Assembly: GCA_036274895.1 (NCBI GenBank)
Contig: DASUEU010000039.1
Span: forward strand, 1 to 64,000
Direction of reading: 5' to 3'
Source of the DNA: CALMKX01 sp036274895
GTDB taxonomy: Bacteria; Acidobacteriota; Thermoanaerobaculia; Multivoradales; SZUA-115
DNA length: 64,000 nt
The translations under genes and the position numbers were made by a program. The notes under the pieces are model-generated. The model saw only the letters and a program-made list of their open reading frames with translations, had not been told where the DNA came from and did not search any database. Positions 52,731 through 61,549 of this stretch are shown here, in pieces (within the stretch, counting starts at the first letter, position 1; every line of letters starts with the position of its first letter).

Positions 52731-54688
52731 AGTTCCTCTCGGAGCCACTGAACCAGGATCTCTCCGAACGGCTTCCCATCCTCGTCCACCAGACCACGAC
52801 GCCGGAGGGACCGCAGGCCCGTCGGGGAGCCAGTGAGGCAACCGAGGAGAGCTTCCTTCTCGCGATCCCCGAGTCTCTGCCACAACTCCCGTAGTCGCGA
52901 GTAGGCCGTGTCGAGGTAGTCGTCTAGGCCTTTCTGTCGAGTTTCGCCGAAGCGCCTCGCCTGCACCAGGCAGTGCCCCAGCAGCTGCAGATGAAACGGG
53001 TGGCGGCCGGCCCAGTGCCGCATCAGCGCGAGGTCCTCCGGGGCCAGCTCGGTTCCCACAGCAAGGAGCTGCTCGGCCGCATTGGCCTCCAGCAAGGCGA
53101 GATGCGACACCCTTAGCCGGCCGTCGAACGGGGAGGTAAGCCCTCGCTCCTTGTAAAGCTGGTCCACGGGACGGCGGCTAGCGACAGTCAGGGCCAAGCG
53201 GTCGAGCATCTCGCGCAGGCGCTCGAAGAAACGGCGGTCGAATCGCTCGATCAGGCCGTCCAGCTCGTCGATCAGAACTACCGGGTCCAGGCCGGCGGGG
53301 TGGCTCCGTACCCAACCGTCGAGGGCATCGGCAGCTGAGTCTGCGGTCTCGGGAGCCGGACGGCCAAGGATCTTCGAGACCAGGGCTTGGATCGAGGCGC
53401 CCTCTTGTGCCTGGCCGTCGAGGAAAACGACAGTGCGCCCGAGTTCCTTTGCCTTCCGCTCCCAGGTTCGCAGGAGCGAGGTCTTGCCGATCCGCCAGTC
53501 CCCCACCACCGACGTACCGTTTCCGTCCGTTAGGGCCGCTTCGAGGCGCTGCAGCTCCCCCCGGCGGCCAAAGAAGCGAGGGGGCAGGGCAGGGTGGGCG
53601 AAGTCGAACGGGTTGGCGCCCTTGTCTGTGGCTCGCGCCGGTCGCCCTCCGACCACCAGCCGGATCCGGCCGTTCGTCGCCTCGCGATAGAGGCTCGGGT
53701 CGTCGAACCAATGCCCGCCCCTGGGTGAGAACGAGCGGAATCGCACGTCGACGAGGGGGCTGGCGCCGCCAGGGTCCACACGCAGCCTCAGCAGCTGGCA
53801 GGCGTTGGGGTACTGGTCCGCCTGGTGTCCTTCATACAGGCAGCCAGCGGCCAGTTGCTGCAAGCGCCGGTCGGGGTCTGCCCAGCTCGACGCCTCGGGC
53901 TCGTGGAGGTGACCGCGGAGCACGAGATCCGCATGGTCGGCCAGGCAGCGGCGGACCTGCTGCTGGTCCGCCGAGTGGAGGTCGTCTAGGGGGTGGTGCA
54001 CCAACACCAGCCGGAAGCCCTCGAGCGGCCTGCCCTCGACCGTGAGCTGGGCCATCGCCTGCTCGTCCGTCACCCGCAGCCGGCGCGCGTCGTGGTCGTC
54101 GCCACAGAGCCAGGAGGAGTCGAGCCCGATCACGTGCAGCGGTACACCGTGCACGTGCAGCGAGACGCGATAGGAGTGCGGGCCACCGGCTGCATGGCCG
54201 GCCAGTAGCTCCGGCCTGCCGAGCTGCTCGGCGACCCAGTAGCGGTAGGCCGCGAAGCGGGTGAAGAGGTGGTCTCTCCAGTTGGGATCGAAGCCGAACG
54301 GGACGTCCTTGCCGTGTAGCCAGCGGGCGAGGGCGAGGGGATCAACCCGATCGGCGGCCTCGCGAACGGCCTGCCAGGCGTCCGCTGCGATGTTGCGGTC
54401 TAGGTCGTGGTTTCCTGGGACCACGAACAGTCGCTCGGGGGAGAGACCAAGCCGCTCGAGGATGGCATGGAGAAAGACGGCAGCGGTCTCGAACTCCTCC
54501 GGCTGGCCCCAGTCGGCCGCGTCGCCGGTGAAGCAGACCAAGTCGATGGGCCCGTCCTGGAGCAGCTCTGTGAGGTTCTCCTCCCAGCCCTCGCCCAGCA
54601 CCCTCCTCCGGCGCCAGGCTTCTGTCTCCCGCCCACCGCGGTCGTGGAGATCGGAGATATGGAGGATGCGAACCGTTTGCAAGGCCAT
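52727..54688 (-). CDS. Metallophosphoesterase-STAND ATPase fusion
   Basis: A 653-aa protein. The first 270 residues form a calcineurin-like metallophosphoesterase: ISDLHDRGG, TGDAADWG, PGNHDLDR, LVHHPLDDLH and RGHLHEP contain all metal ligands. Residues about 365-653 are an AAA/STAND ATPase with Walker A GDWRIGKTS and Walker B VVLIDELDGL. The enzyme could cut nucleic acid or cyclic nucleotides under ATPase control. GGAGG stands before the ATG; the frame extends slightly upstream without conserved residues. It overlaps the downstream GVA-repeat ATPase gene, so the two are partners. Confidence 0.85.
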   Translation of the reverse strand: MALQTVRILHISDLHDRGGRETEAWRRRRVLGEGWEENLTELLQDGPIDLVCFTGDAADWGQPEEFETAAVFLHAILERLGLSPERLFVVPGNHDLDRNIAADAWQAVREAADRVDPLALARWLHGKDVPFGFDPNWRDHLFTRFAAYRYWVAEQLGRPELLAGHAAGGPHSYRVSLHVHGVPLHVIGLDSSWLCGDDHDARRLRVTDEQAMAQLTVEGRPLEGFRLVLVHHPLDDLHSADQQQVRRCLADHADLVLRGHLHEPEASSWADPDRRLQQLAAGCLYEGHQADQYPNACQLLRLRVDPGGASPLVDVRFRSFSPRGGHWFDDPSLYREATNGRIRLVVGGRPARATDKGANPFDFAHPALPPRFFGRRGELQRLEAALTDGNGTSVVGDWRIGKTSLLRTWERKAKELGRTVVFLDGQAQEGASIQALVSKILGRPAPETADSAADALDGWVRSHPAGLDPVVLIDELDGLIERFDRRFFERLREMLDRLALTVASRRPVDQLYKERGLTSPFDGRLRVSHLALLEANAAEQLLAVGTELAPEDLALMRHWAGRHPFHLQLLGHCLVQARRFGETRQKGLDDYLDTAYSRLRELWQRLGDREKEALLGCLTGSPTGLRSLRRRGLVDEDGKPFGEILVQWLREEL

Positions 54689-54820
54689 CCGCGAGACGCC
54701 TCCTGATCGAGCGAGCACGACCGCCAAGGCCGGCTCTTGCGCAACCCGCTCGCCCGGCGAACGGTGGCAAGTCTTGGTCAGGTGATCGAGCTTGGGCTTC
54801 CGCGCAGAATTCTAGCCCGA

Positions 54821-54893
54821 GTGTGTGTTGCCTTCGACACGAACATGCTGGCCAAGGTGGATGCTGAGGAGCGCGACAGCCGACTCCTGCGAG
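54821..54893 (+). pseudogene. N-terminal PIN-domain fragment
   Basis: The plus strand reads VCVAFDTNMLAKVDAEERDS with the FDTN(V/M)L opening of PIN-domain toxins, then runs straight into a palindromic repeat. No C-terminal half is visible, so it is a remnant. The rest of the gap 54689-54997 holds the three palindromic repeats and otherwise nothing I can name. Confidence 0.4.
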
Positions 54894-54979
54894 AAGGCGC
54901 CAGCCATTTCGGGGGCGGCACCGACGAGGTGCCAGGCACTTCGGGTGCGCCGCACCGACGAGGTGCCAGGCACTTCGGG
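54894..54979 (+). repeat. Three palindromic repeats in tandem
   Basis: A variant copy at 54894-54913 is followed by two exact consensus copies at 54926-54945 and 54960-54979. The last two are part of a 34-bp direct repeat, so this end has grown by tandem duplication. They lie directly behind the PIN fragment. Confidence 0.9.
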
Positions 54980-54997
54980 TGCGCCTCCTCGCCCCCC

Positions 54998-55654
54998 CTA
55001 CTCTTCCCAGCTCGCCCGCAGCGCCGTCAGCGCCTCCAGCCGCCGGAGCGCCCAGCGGCGGGCGAGGAGCAGGGCGAGGAACATGAGGGTGACCAGGCCC
55101 CCGAGGAGCCCGAAGGCGCCCAGCCAGTCGGCCTGGGTGAGCGGCCGGGTCGCTGCTCGCTCACCGAGGCGCAGGAGAATCCAGGGGATGAGCAGCAGCA
55201 CCTCGAGCGCCAGGAAGGCCCAGGCGAAGCGCACCACCCGCAGCCAGCGCCGGCAACGCTCCACGGCGAGGTCGAGGAAGGCCGCCGGCGTCTCCTCGGC
55301 CGGCCGCCACAGTCCGGAGAGGCTGCGGACCTCGAAGTGCAGGGCCCAGACCACCAGGGCCACGAGCCCCAGGGCCACCGCCCAGTCGATGGGGTGGCCG
55401 GAGCCCAGGGCCACGGCGAAAAGCAGACCGCAGCCCACGGCTCCCACCAACGCGCTGAAGCCGAGATAGGCCACGAGGCCGATCGTGCGGAGACGCGAGC
55501 GCCGCCGGAGCCGGGCCACGTCGAAGGACGGCGGCACGCTCTCCTCCCGCCACTGCTCCTGCCAGCGCGCCAGGTCGCCCTCCGGTTCAAGACCCTCCGG
55601 ACCTCCGGCTTCGAGATCGCCTGCCCCCTGCTGCTGCCGTTCGAGCTCGTTCAT
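54998..55654 (-). CDS. Four-helix membrane protein next to ECF sigma factor
   Basis: A 218-aa protein with four membrane helices (TIGLVAYLGFSALVGAVG, VALGLVALVVWALHF, FAWAFLALEVLLLIPWILL and LGAFGLLGGLVTLMFLALLL). The N terminus is a soluble stretch of about 50 residues with EGDLARWQEQWRE. Its ATG overlaps the sigma factor stop (ATGA). Position and topology suggest an anti-sigma-like regulator, but no known anti-sigma motif such as a zinc HxxxCxxC is visible. Confidence 0.7.
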   Translation of the reverse strand: MNELERQQQGAGDLEAGGPEGLEPEGDLARWQEQWREESVPPSFDVARLRRRSRLRTIGLVAYLGFSALVGAVGCGLLFAVALGSGHPIDWAVALGLVALVVWALHFEVRSLSGLWRPAEETPAAFLDLAVERCRRWLRVVRFAWAFLALEVLLLIPWILLRLGERAATRPLTQADWLGAFGLLGGLVTLMFLALLLARRWALRRLEALTALRASWEE

Positions 55655-56163
55655 CGCGGGTTCTCTCCGTTCTCGCCCAGAAGCTTCTTGAGCGCCTTGC
55701 GCGCCCGGGTCAGGCGTACCGCCACGTTGCCTTCGGTCACGCCCAGCACTTCGCCGATCTGCCGCTGGGCCAGCCCTTCGAGGGCGAGCGTCAGCACCTG
55801 CCGCTGCGGCAACGGCAGCCGCCGCACGGCCGCGGCCAGGCGCTGCCGCTGCTGGCGGCCCTGGGCCTCGACCTCCGGAGTGGGTGCGCCATCCACCAGC
55901 GTGTCCGCCTCTTCCAGGCTCGCCCCGCCGGTCCGGCGCCGGGCCACGGCGGCCAGGCCCCGGTTGTGGGCGATGCGGAAGACGAAGGTGCGCAGCGACG
56001 AGTCGCCCCGAAAGCGAGGCAGGGCCTGCCAGATCGCGAGGCAGATCTCCTGGAAGAGGTCCTCGGCGCGGGCCGGGTCGCCGACGTAGCTCGCGGCGAC
56101 CCGGGCGAGCGCAGCGCCCTCCTCTGCCAGCAGGGTCTCGAAGCGCTGGTCCGGCAAGCTCAC
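55651..56163 (-). CDS. ECF-type RNA polymerase sigma factor
   Basis: A 170-aa protein with regions 2 and 4 only: DLFQEICLAIWQALPRFRG (region 2) and LPLPQRQVLTLALEGLAQRQ with IGEVLGVTEGNVAVRLTRARKAL (region 4). Between them is a short linker. It is downstream of an ABC transporter pair and immediately upstream of a membrane protein that may be its regulator. Confidence 0.9.
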   Translation of the reverse strand: MSLPDQRFETLLAEEGAALARVAASYVGDPARAEDLFQEICLAIWQALPRFRGDSSLRTFVFRIAHNRGLAAVARRRTGGASLEEADTLVDGAPTPEVEAQGRQQRQRLAAAVRRLPLPQRQVLTLALEGLAQRQIGEVLGVTEGNVAVRLTRARKALKKLLGENGENPR

Positions 56164-56175
56164 GATCCAGCCATC

Positions 56176-57345
56176 CTACCGGCCCAGCACCACCCGCTCC
56201 CGCCCGAGCAGAAAGCCGGTCGCCGCCACGCAGGCCACGGCCGCCGCCAGGGTGGTGAGCCCGAGCAGGGCGAAGGTGCCCAGGCCCACCGCGTCCCCCC
56301 GCAGCACCTGGGTGATCACCGTCTGATGGCCCAGGAGCGGCACCCCGTCCATCCACGGCGCGCCGTCGCGGCCGGAGAAGGAGAAGAAAAAACCCGGCAG
56401 GATGGGCACGAAGAGGGCGAGCGAGAGGTAGGTCTGCGCCTCCTTGAAGCTCTTCGAGAACAGGGCGATCAGCAGCTGGATGGCCGGCGCCAACAACGCG
56501 AGAGGAAGAAGGACGGTGAGCAGGGCGAGCAGGTCCCCGCCGTCGAGGCCGACGGCGAGGTCGAGAGCGCGGACCTTCTCCGAGGCGAGGACCCGCTGGG
56601 CGAAGAGCAGGGTGAGGGTAACGCCCACCACCGCCAGAAGGGCCGCCGCCAGCCACTTGCCCCAGGCCAGGACCTGGCGCGAGACCGGGTGCACCAGCAG
56701 GCCCTCGAGCGAGCCCCGCTCCCGCTCGCCGGCCGTGGCGTCGATCGCCGCGTTCATGCCGGCGATGAAGGCCGCCATCAGCAGGAACATCGGCAGCATG
56801 GCGAGGACCAGGGCGGCGCGGCCGGCCGGGGTTGAGAAGTCGCGGCGCTGCAGCTCCAGCACCGTGACCGAGCTGGGAGCGATCCCGCGGGCCAGCAGGC
56901 GGACCCGTGAGTTGGCTTGCTCGAAGCGGCGCAGCACCTCTTCGAGGCGGCGCACCTTCTCGGCCGAGCTGCGGCGGGAGGAGTCGTAGAGCAGCTCGAC
57001 CCGCGCGGGCCGCTGGGCGGCGAGGTCGGCCGCGAAGGTCGTGCCGAAGCGCAGGGCCACGTCGGCCTTCTTCTCGCGCACCTGCGCTTCGGCCTCCTCG
57101 GCCCCCAGGGGCGAGGTCACGCCGATGCCCTGGGCGCTGAGCGCGCTCAGCAGCTCGGGCGGAGCCTCGCCGGCCAATACTAGGTCGAAGCGCGCTGGCT
57201 GGCGCTGGCCGGCGATCGCCACCAGGGCCCAGGCCAGGACCAGCGGCCCGAAGAACGAATAGGCGAGGGCGGCGAGCAGCGAACGGCGGTCGCGCAGCCC
57301 GTCGAGGGTCTCTTTCCACAGGACAGCCATCAGCGCGCGGTTCAT
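56176..57345 (-). CDS. ABC-2 type permease (NatB-like)
   Basis: A 389-aa membrane protein of the ABC-2 class. The N terminus MNRALMAVLWKETLDGLRDRR and first helix are followed by a long extracellular domain of about 150 residues, then five helices with SKSFKEAQTYLSL. This matches NatB-type sodium exporters or related efflux permeases. Its start overlaps the end of the ATPase gene as ATGA, and it ends 12 bp before the sigma factor gene. Confidence 0.85.
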   Translation of the reverse strand: MNRALMAVLWKETLDGLRDRRSLLAALAYSFFGPLVLAWALVAIAGQRQPARFDLVLAGEAPPELLSALSAQGIGVTSPLGAEEAEAQVREKKADVALRFGTTFAADLAAQRPARVELLYDSSRRSSAEKVRRLEEVLRRFEQANSRVRLLARGIAPSSVTVLELQRRDFSTPAGRAALVLAMLPMFLLMAAFIAGMNAAIDATAGERERGSLEGLLVHPVSRQVLAWGKWLAAALLAVVGVTLTLLFAQRVLASEKVRALDLAVGLDGGDLLALLTVLLPLALLAPAIQLLIALFSKSFKEAQTYLSLALFVPILPGFFFSFSGRDGAPWMDGVPLLGHQTVITQVLRGDAVGLGTFALLGLTTLAAAVACVAATGFLLGRERVVLGR

Positions 57346-58076
57346 GACAGGAGCCCCTCCTCGGAGCCGATGATCGAAACGAAGGCCTGCTCGAGGTCCG
57401 CGGCGCCGGTCCTCTCGACCAGCTCGCCGGGCTTACCGGCGGCGGCCACCCGGCCGCGGGCCACGATGACCACGGTGTCGCACAGCGCCGCGACCTCCGA
57501 CATCTGGTGGCTCGACAGCACCACGCAGCAGCCGGCATCGGCCAGGGCACGGATCTCCCGCCGCAGGGCGCGGGCGCTCATGGCGTCGAGGCCGTTGGTG
57601 GGCTCGTCCAGGAGCAGGTGCCGGGGCTCGTGCACCAGGGCCCGCGCCAGGGCGACCTTGCGTCGCTCCCCCTGCGAGAAGCCCGCGGTGCGGCGGTCCG
57701 CGATCTCGCCCATGCCAAACCGTTCGAGTTGGCGATCGACCGCCTGCGCCAGGCCGGGGCCGGAGAGGCCGTGCAGGCGGCCCGAGTACTCGATGTGCTC
57801 GCGGGCCGTGAGGCGGGCGTAGAGACCGGGCTGGTCCGGCAGCACGCCGAGCGCGGCCTGGGCCCGCCGCGGCTCGGTGGCAACGTCGTGGTCACCCACC
57901 CGGGCGCGGCCGGTGTCCGGCTTCAAGAGGCCGTAGAGGATGCGCAGCGTGGTGGTCTTGCCGGCGCCGTTGGGGCCCAAGAGGCCGGTGATCTTGCCGT
58001 CCTCGGCCGCAAACGACACCTCGGTCAACGCCTGCACCGAGCCGAAGCGCTTGGCCAGTCCTTCGACCCGGATCAT
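57342..58076 (-). CDS. ABC transporter ATPase (NatA-like)
   Basis: A 244-aa ATPase with Walker A GPNGAGKTTTLRIL, signature FSQGERRKVALARAL and Walker B LLLDEPTNGLD. The signature reads SQGE in place of the standard SGGQ, which is known in NatA-type proteins. It overlaps the hydrolase gene upstream and the permease gene downstream (ATGA each), so the ABC pair and hydrolase form a unit. Confidence 0.9.
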   Translation of the reverse strand: MIRVEGLAKRFGSVQALTEVSFAAEDGKITGLLGPNGAGKTTTLRILYGLLKPDTGRARVGDHDVATEPRRAQAALGVLPDQPGLYARLTAREHIEYSGRLHGLSGPGLAQAVDRQLERFGMGEIADRRTAGFSQGERRKVALARALVHEPRHLLLDEPTNGLDAMSARALRREIRALADAGCCVVLSSHQMSEVAALCDTVVIVARGRVAAAGKPGELVERTGAADLEQAFVSIIGSEEGLLS

Positions 58077-59533
58077 CGGCCACCTCCCGGCACGAAGAAG
58101 GGCGGGCGCGGCAGGGCTTCGGCGCAGCGCAGGTCCAGCCCCTCGCCGCTCGCCCGTTCGATGAACTCGGCCATCCGTTCCGGCACGCAGGGGGAGAAGG
58201 AGGCGTTGTGCCCGGCCTCGGGCGCCACCAGGTGCCAGCCGTTTCGGAAGTGACGGAGCATCAGCTCGCCGGCTTCCGGCGGAGTGACCGGATCGAGCCC
58301 GCCGGAGAGCACCAGGGCCGGCACGTCGAGCGGCAGCAGCTCGTCGACGCGCGCCGGCAGGGGGCCGTGCGGCCACTGGCGGCAGGACTCCAGCCACTGC
58401 TCGACCTCGGGCCCCCCCAGGATGTAGCCGGCCACGGCGGCTTTCGCCTCCTCGACCGTGACCCTTGGCACGTCCTCGGTGCAGAGCACGGCGAGGGTGA
58501 CGCCCAGGGCCATGGTGTCCACGGACCAGCCCGCCGTCTCGACCGACAGGGCGAAGAGGGGCTCGAAGCGGCCCCGGGCCGCCTGGTGGATTGCGTGTGG
58601 CAGCAGCCGGGCGCTCTGCGGCGTGTAGAGGGCGCCGCGCACGATCACCGCCACCAGGGCCTCGGTGACCTCGACCTCCACCGGCTCCCCGCTCCGGGGA
58701 TGCGCTACCGTCACCCGCTCCGGGGCCTGGGCCAGCCGGGCGAGCAGCTCGCGCAGCTCGCTCTCGAGGCGGGGGTAGGCGCTCCGGCAGGCGGGCTCGG
58801 CGGCGCAGTCGGCGAGAAGCTGGGCGAGCGCCGCGTCCGCGTAACGGGGCAGGGCGAGGGGGAAGCGCAGTGAGAAGGCCACCGCGCCGTCGAGGATGAC
58901 GCTGCGCACCCGCTCCGGGTAGCGGCGGGCGTAGACCAGGGCAGTTCGGGTGCCGTAGGAGCCACCCCAGAGGTTGAGCCTCGGGTAGCCCAGGGCTTCC
59001 CGCACCGCGTCGAGGTCGGCCACGGCCGGCTCGTTGGCGTAGAAGCGCACGTCGGCGCTCTGGGCCCGCAGGCACTCGTCCGCCTCCATGCCCAGGCCGC
59101 CGCCCCGCGCTGCCGCGGTGAGCACGTCGCCGCTGGCGGGGCAGGTCAGGGGCCCGGACTTGCCGGTGCCGCGCAGGTCGACGAGCAGCACGTCCCGGGG
59201 CCGCCGCACCTCGCGGAAGCCGAGGTCCAGGGCCCGCGCCATGCCGGTCGCCGCCTGACCGGGGCCGCCGGCCAGGATCACCAGGGGATCCGGCTCGACG
59301 TCGCGCGTCGCGGCCGGGACCACGGCGAAGTGGATGGGGATGCGGCGGCCGGCAGGCTCGGCGGCGTTCTCCGCCACCTCGAGCACCCCGCAGCGCACCT
59401 GCTCCGCCAGGCCGTCGAGATGGCAAGGGCGGAGCTCGAGGGAGCCGGCTCCCGAAGGAGCCGGAAGGAGCAACAGGAGCAACCCAGACAGACCGGCCCC
59501 GAGCGGGCGGCCGAAGGCCCGGAGAGAGGACAT
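58073..59533 (-). CDS. Exported alpha/beta-hydrolase (tripeptidyl/prolyl aminopeptidase family)
   Basis: A 486-aa exported protein (signal peptide SGLLLLLLPAPSGAG). It belongs to the TAP-like/prolyl iminopeptidase alpha/beta-hydrolases: GGPGQAATGM, the nucleophile in NLWGGSYGTRTAL, the acid in SGGLDPVTPP and the His in PEAGHNASF. It probably removes N-terminal residues or acyl groups from peptides in the periplasm. It is the first gene of a five-gene operon with an ABC pair, sigma factor and membrane protein. The segment coding NGWHLVAPEAG resembles the palindromic repeat by chance or conversion. Confidence 0.85.
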   Translation of the reverse strand: MSSLRAFGRPLGAGLSGLLLLLLPAPSGAGSLELRPCHLDGLAEQVRCGVLEVAENAAEPAGRRIPIHFAVVPAATRDVEPDPLVILAGGPGQAATGMARALDLGFREVRRPRDVLLVDLRGTGKSGPLTCPASGDVLTAAARGGGLGMEADECLRAQSADVRFYANEPAVADLDAVREALGYPRLNLWGGSYGTRTALVYARRYPERVRSVILDGAVAFSLRFPLALPRYADAALAQLLADCAAEPACRSAYPRLESELRELLARLAQAPERVTVAHPRSGEPVEVEVTEALVAVIVRGALYTPQSARLLPHAIHQAARGRFEPLFALSVETAGWSVDTMALGVTLAVLCTEDVPRVTVEEAKAAVAGYILGGPEVEQWLESCRQWPHGPLPARVDELLPLDVPALVLSGGLDPVTPPEAGELMLRHFRNGWHLVAPEAGHNASFSPCVPERMAEFIERASGEGLDLRCAEALPRPPFFVPGGGR

Positions 59534-59677
59534 GGCGAGATCTCCCAGAAAACGCGGCGCGGGAAGTGCGGCGCGTCTGGATGGGGTAGTACCGCCGGCG
59601 GGGGAAACCTTACAGGGCGGCGGGCGCGACAACGCAGGGCGAGAAGCGGTAGCGTCCGACCCGGGGGCAGAAACGAG

Positions 59678-60727
59678 ATGAACGACAAGACGCTCCGCGT
59701 GGCCATCGTCTTTCCGGCGGATCCGCAGCAGGGGCTCGCGACTCGGCTCGAAGCCTCGCGCTTCGCCAAGACGGCCGAGGCCCTCACTGCCGTCGGCCTG
59801 GAGGTGGTGGGCGCGCCCTACCGCGACGAGGACGTCGAGGCGGTACGCGCGATTCTCTCGGCCGTGGACGGAGTGCTGGTCTGGATCAACCCGATCGTCG
59901 AGGGCCGGGACCGCTCGGTGCTGAACCGGATGCTCGCCGAGGTGGCCCGCTTGGGGGTGTTGGTCAGCGCCCATCCCGAGGTCATCGACAAGATCGGCAC
60001 CAAGGAAGTCCTGTACCGCACCCGGCACCTGGGTTGGGGCTCGGACATCCACCAGTACCGCACGCTCGACGAGCTGCGGGACGGGCTGCTCGCCAGCCTC
60101 TCGGCGGGCCTGCCGCGGGTGGTCAAGCAGGCCCGCGGCCACAGCGGCGAGGGGGTGTGGAAGGTCGAGCTCGCCGAGCCCCGGAGCCACGGCGTGCGGG
60201 TGAGGCACGCCAAGCGGGGAGGCGTCGAAGAGACCCTGCCGCTCGAAGCGTTCCTGGAGCGTTGCAGGCCCTATCTCGCCGAGCCCGGCGGCGTGATCGA
60301 TCAGGCCTACCAGCCGCGGCTGACCGACGGCATGGTGCGCTGCTACCTCGTGCGGGACCGCGTCGCCGGTTTCGGCGAGCAGCGGATCAATGCGCTCTAT
60401 CCGGCCGAGCCCGGGGCGCCCCCGGAGTCGGCGCCCACACCCGGGCCGCGGCTCTACTATCCGCCGACCCGCAGCGACTTCCAGCCGCTCAAGACCCGGC
60501 TCGAGAACGACTGGCTGGACGAGCTCTGCCGCGCCGTCGGCTTGGCGAAGGCACAACTGCCGCTGCTCTGGGACGCCGACTTCCTGTACGGACCCCGAGA
60601 CGCCGCCGGCGCCGATACCTGGGTCCTCTGCGAGATCAACGTCAGCTCGGTCTACCCCTTCCCGGACGAGGCCCTCGCACCGCTCGCCGCCGCCACCAAG
60701 GCACACCTCCAGCAACTCCGCGGGTGA
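59678..60727 (+). CDS. Cj0069-family ATP-grasp-like protein
   Basis: A 349-aa soluble protein matching the Cj0069-like family, related to glutathione-synthetase-type ATP-grasp enzymes. It has LVWINPIVEGRDRSVLNRML, the KQARGHSGEGVWKVEL phosphate-binding-type loop, DQAYQPRLTDGMVRCY and LLWDADFLYGPRD with VLCEINVSSVYPFPD at the end. The reaction is not known; ATP-dependent ligation is inferred. Ahead of the ATG is a weak AAACGAG. Confidence 0.75.
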   Translation: MNDKTLRVAIVFPADPQQGLATRLEASRFAKTAEALTAVGLEVVGAPYRDEDVEAVRAILSAVDGVLVWINPIVEGRDRSVLNRMLAEVARLGVLVSAHPEVIDKIGTKEVLYRTRHLGWGSDIHQYRTLDELRDGLLASLSAGLPRVVKQARGHSGEGVWKVELAEPRSHGVRVRHAKRGGVEETLPLEAFLERCRPYLAEPGGVIDQAYQPRLTDGMVRCYLVRDRVAGFGEQRINALYPAEPGAPPESAPTPGPRLYYPPTRSDFQPLKTRLENDWLDELCRAVGLAKAQLPLLWDADFLYGPRDAAGADTWVLCEINVSSVYPFPDEALAPLAAATKAHLQQLRG

Positions 60728-60776
60728 AGAGCCTCGCCCTCGAGAGGGCCTTCACCGCGCGGCCACCCTCCTTGCC

Positions 60777-60796
60777 AAGGTGCCAGGCACTTCGAG
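60777..60796 (+). repeat. Dispersed palindromic repeat at edge of cassette array
   Basis: AAGGTGCCAGGCACTTCGAG. It separates high-GC chromosome from the lower-GC cassette region. Confidence 0.75.
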
Positions 60797-60827
60797 GATC
60801 TGGCTTCGACGGCTCTCAGGCCACTTG

Positions 60828-61457
60828 CTACTGGACCTCAACATAGCCCTGGCCAGAGTACCGGAAGCATTTTGTATACCGCCAGTCAGAAGAACCTCGA
60901 AAGCGCGCCATCGGCAACGATTCAATGAACCCCTCCCATGTTCGTATTCTGCGAGCTCCGACCTCGTTCACTTTCTTCTCCCATCGCTTCTTACGGCGGC
61001 TACTCGCTTGAGTGTTCGTTCTTCGGCCAGCGATCAGGACGGTGTTTACTCGAGTGAAGGTGGGAAGGCTAGAGAGTAGACCCTGCTCGAAGAGAGGTTC
61101 CAGTATCAGATCGATGGCATCCTGGTGGCGTAGGCACCAGTCCTCCCAGTCGGCAAGCTGCTGGACAGCATGATTGAAGGGAGAAGTGAACTCATCATCA
61201 GCCGTGAATACGCCCAACCTCGGGGACTCAATCTCAACCAATTCGAGGAAGCTACCTCCTGAGTGACCCCAGAAATATGCGAAGTCTGGAACGTGGTCCG
61301 CGCCCAACGGGAGCTTGGACAACACGAAATCAGGGTTGAGTGTGCAAACACCTGTGATGATCCAAGGATGACGTTCTATGTGCTGCTGCATTGTTTCCTC
61401 GGAAGCGTTTCCGGCCACGAGCTTTGTCAGATCGGCAACAACCTCAGTCGCAGTCAT
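60828..61457 (-). CDS. Shedu-like (DUF4263) nuclease
   Basis: A 209-aa protein with the core of the Shedu/DUF4263 nuclease family: a strand-bearing ADHVPDFAYFWG, then FLELVEIESPRLGVFTADDE and NHAVQQLADWEDWC. D and E of a PD-(D/E)xK-type site are visible, though the usual K is in an EIES context, so activity is not certain. Shedu proteins defend against phages in other bacteria. The ATG starts 10 bp beyond an attC-like site and no attC follows the stop, so it is at the end of the array. Low GC. Confidence 0.72.
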   Translation of the reverse strand: MTATEVVADLTKLVAGNASEETMQQHIERHPWIITGVCTLNPDFVLSKLPLGADHVPDFAYFWGHSGGSFLELVEIESPRLGVFTADDEFTSPFNHAVQQLADWEDWCLRHQDAIDLILEPLFEQGLLSSLPTFTRVNTVLIAGRRTNTQASSRRKKRWEKKVNEVGARRIRTWEGFIESLPMARFRGSSDWRYTKCFRYSGQGYVEVQ

Positions 61458-61466
61458 ATGGGTCCC

Positions 61467-61524
61467 GGCTAACGTTCAAAGCTAACCGGCGGCGTCAGCC
61501 GTCCGGTGCAGCGCCTTGTTAGCT
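61467..61524 (-). other. attC-like recombination site 1
   Basis: A 58-bp element. On the minus strand it starts with AGCTAAC (RYYYAAC-like), continues AAGGCGCTGCACCGG, has a complementary central part and ends CTTTGAACGTTAGCC (core GTTRRRY-like). The terminal boxes are inversely repeated, as in integron attC sites. It is between the Shedu-like and GTPase genes and almost identical to site 2. Confidence 0.78.
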
Positions 61525-61549
61525 CCCTGCAACGAGCGCCTAAGTGGAT

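Noticed and set aside
58229..58248. Palindromic repeat copy within the hydrolase gene.
   Set aside because: The residues NGWHLVAPEAGH are expected near the catalytic His of this family; the two end bases do not match the consensus.
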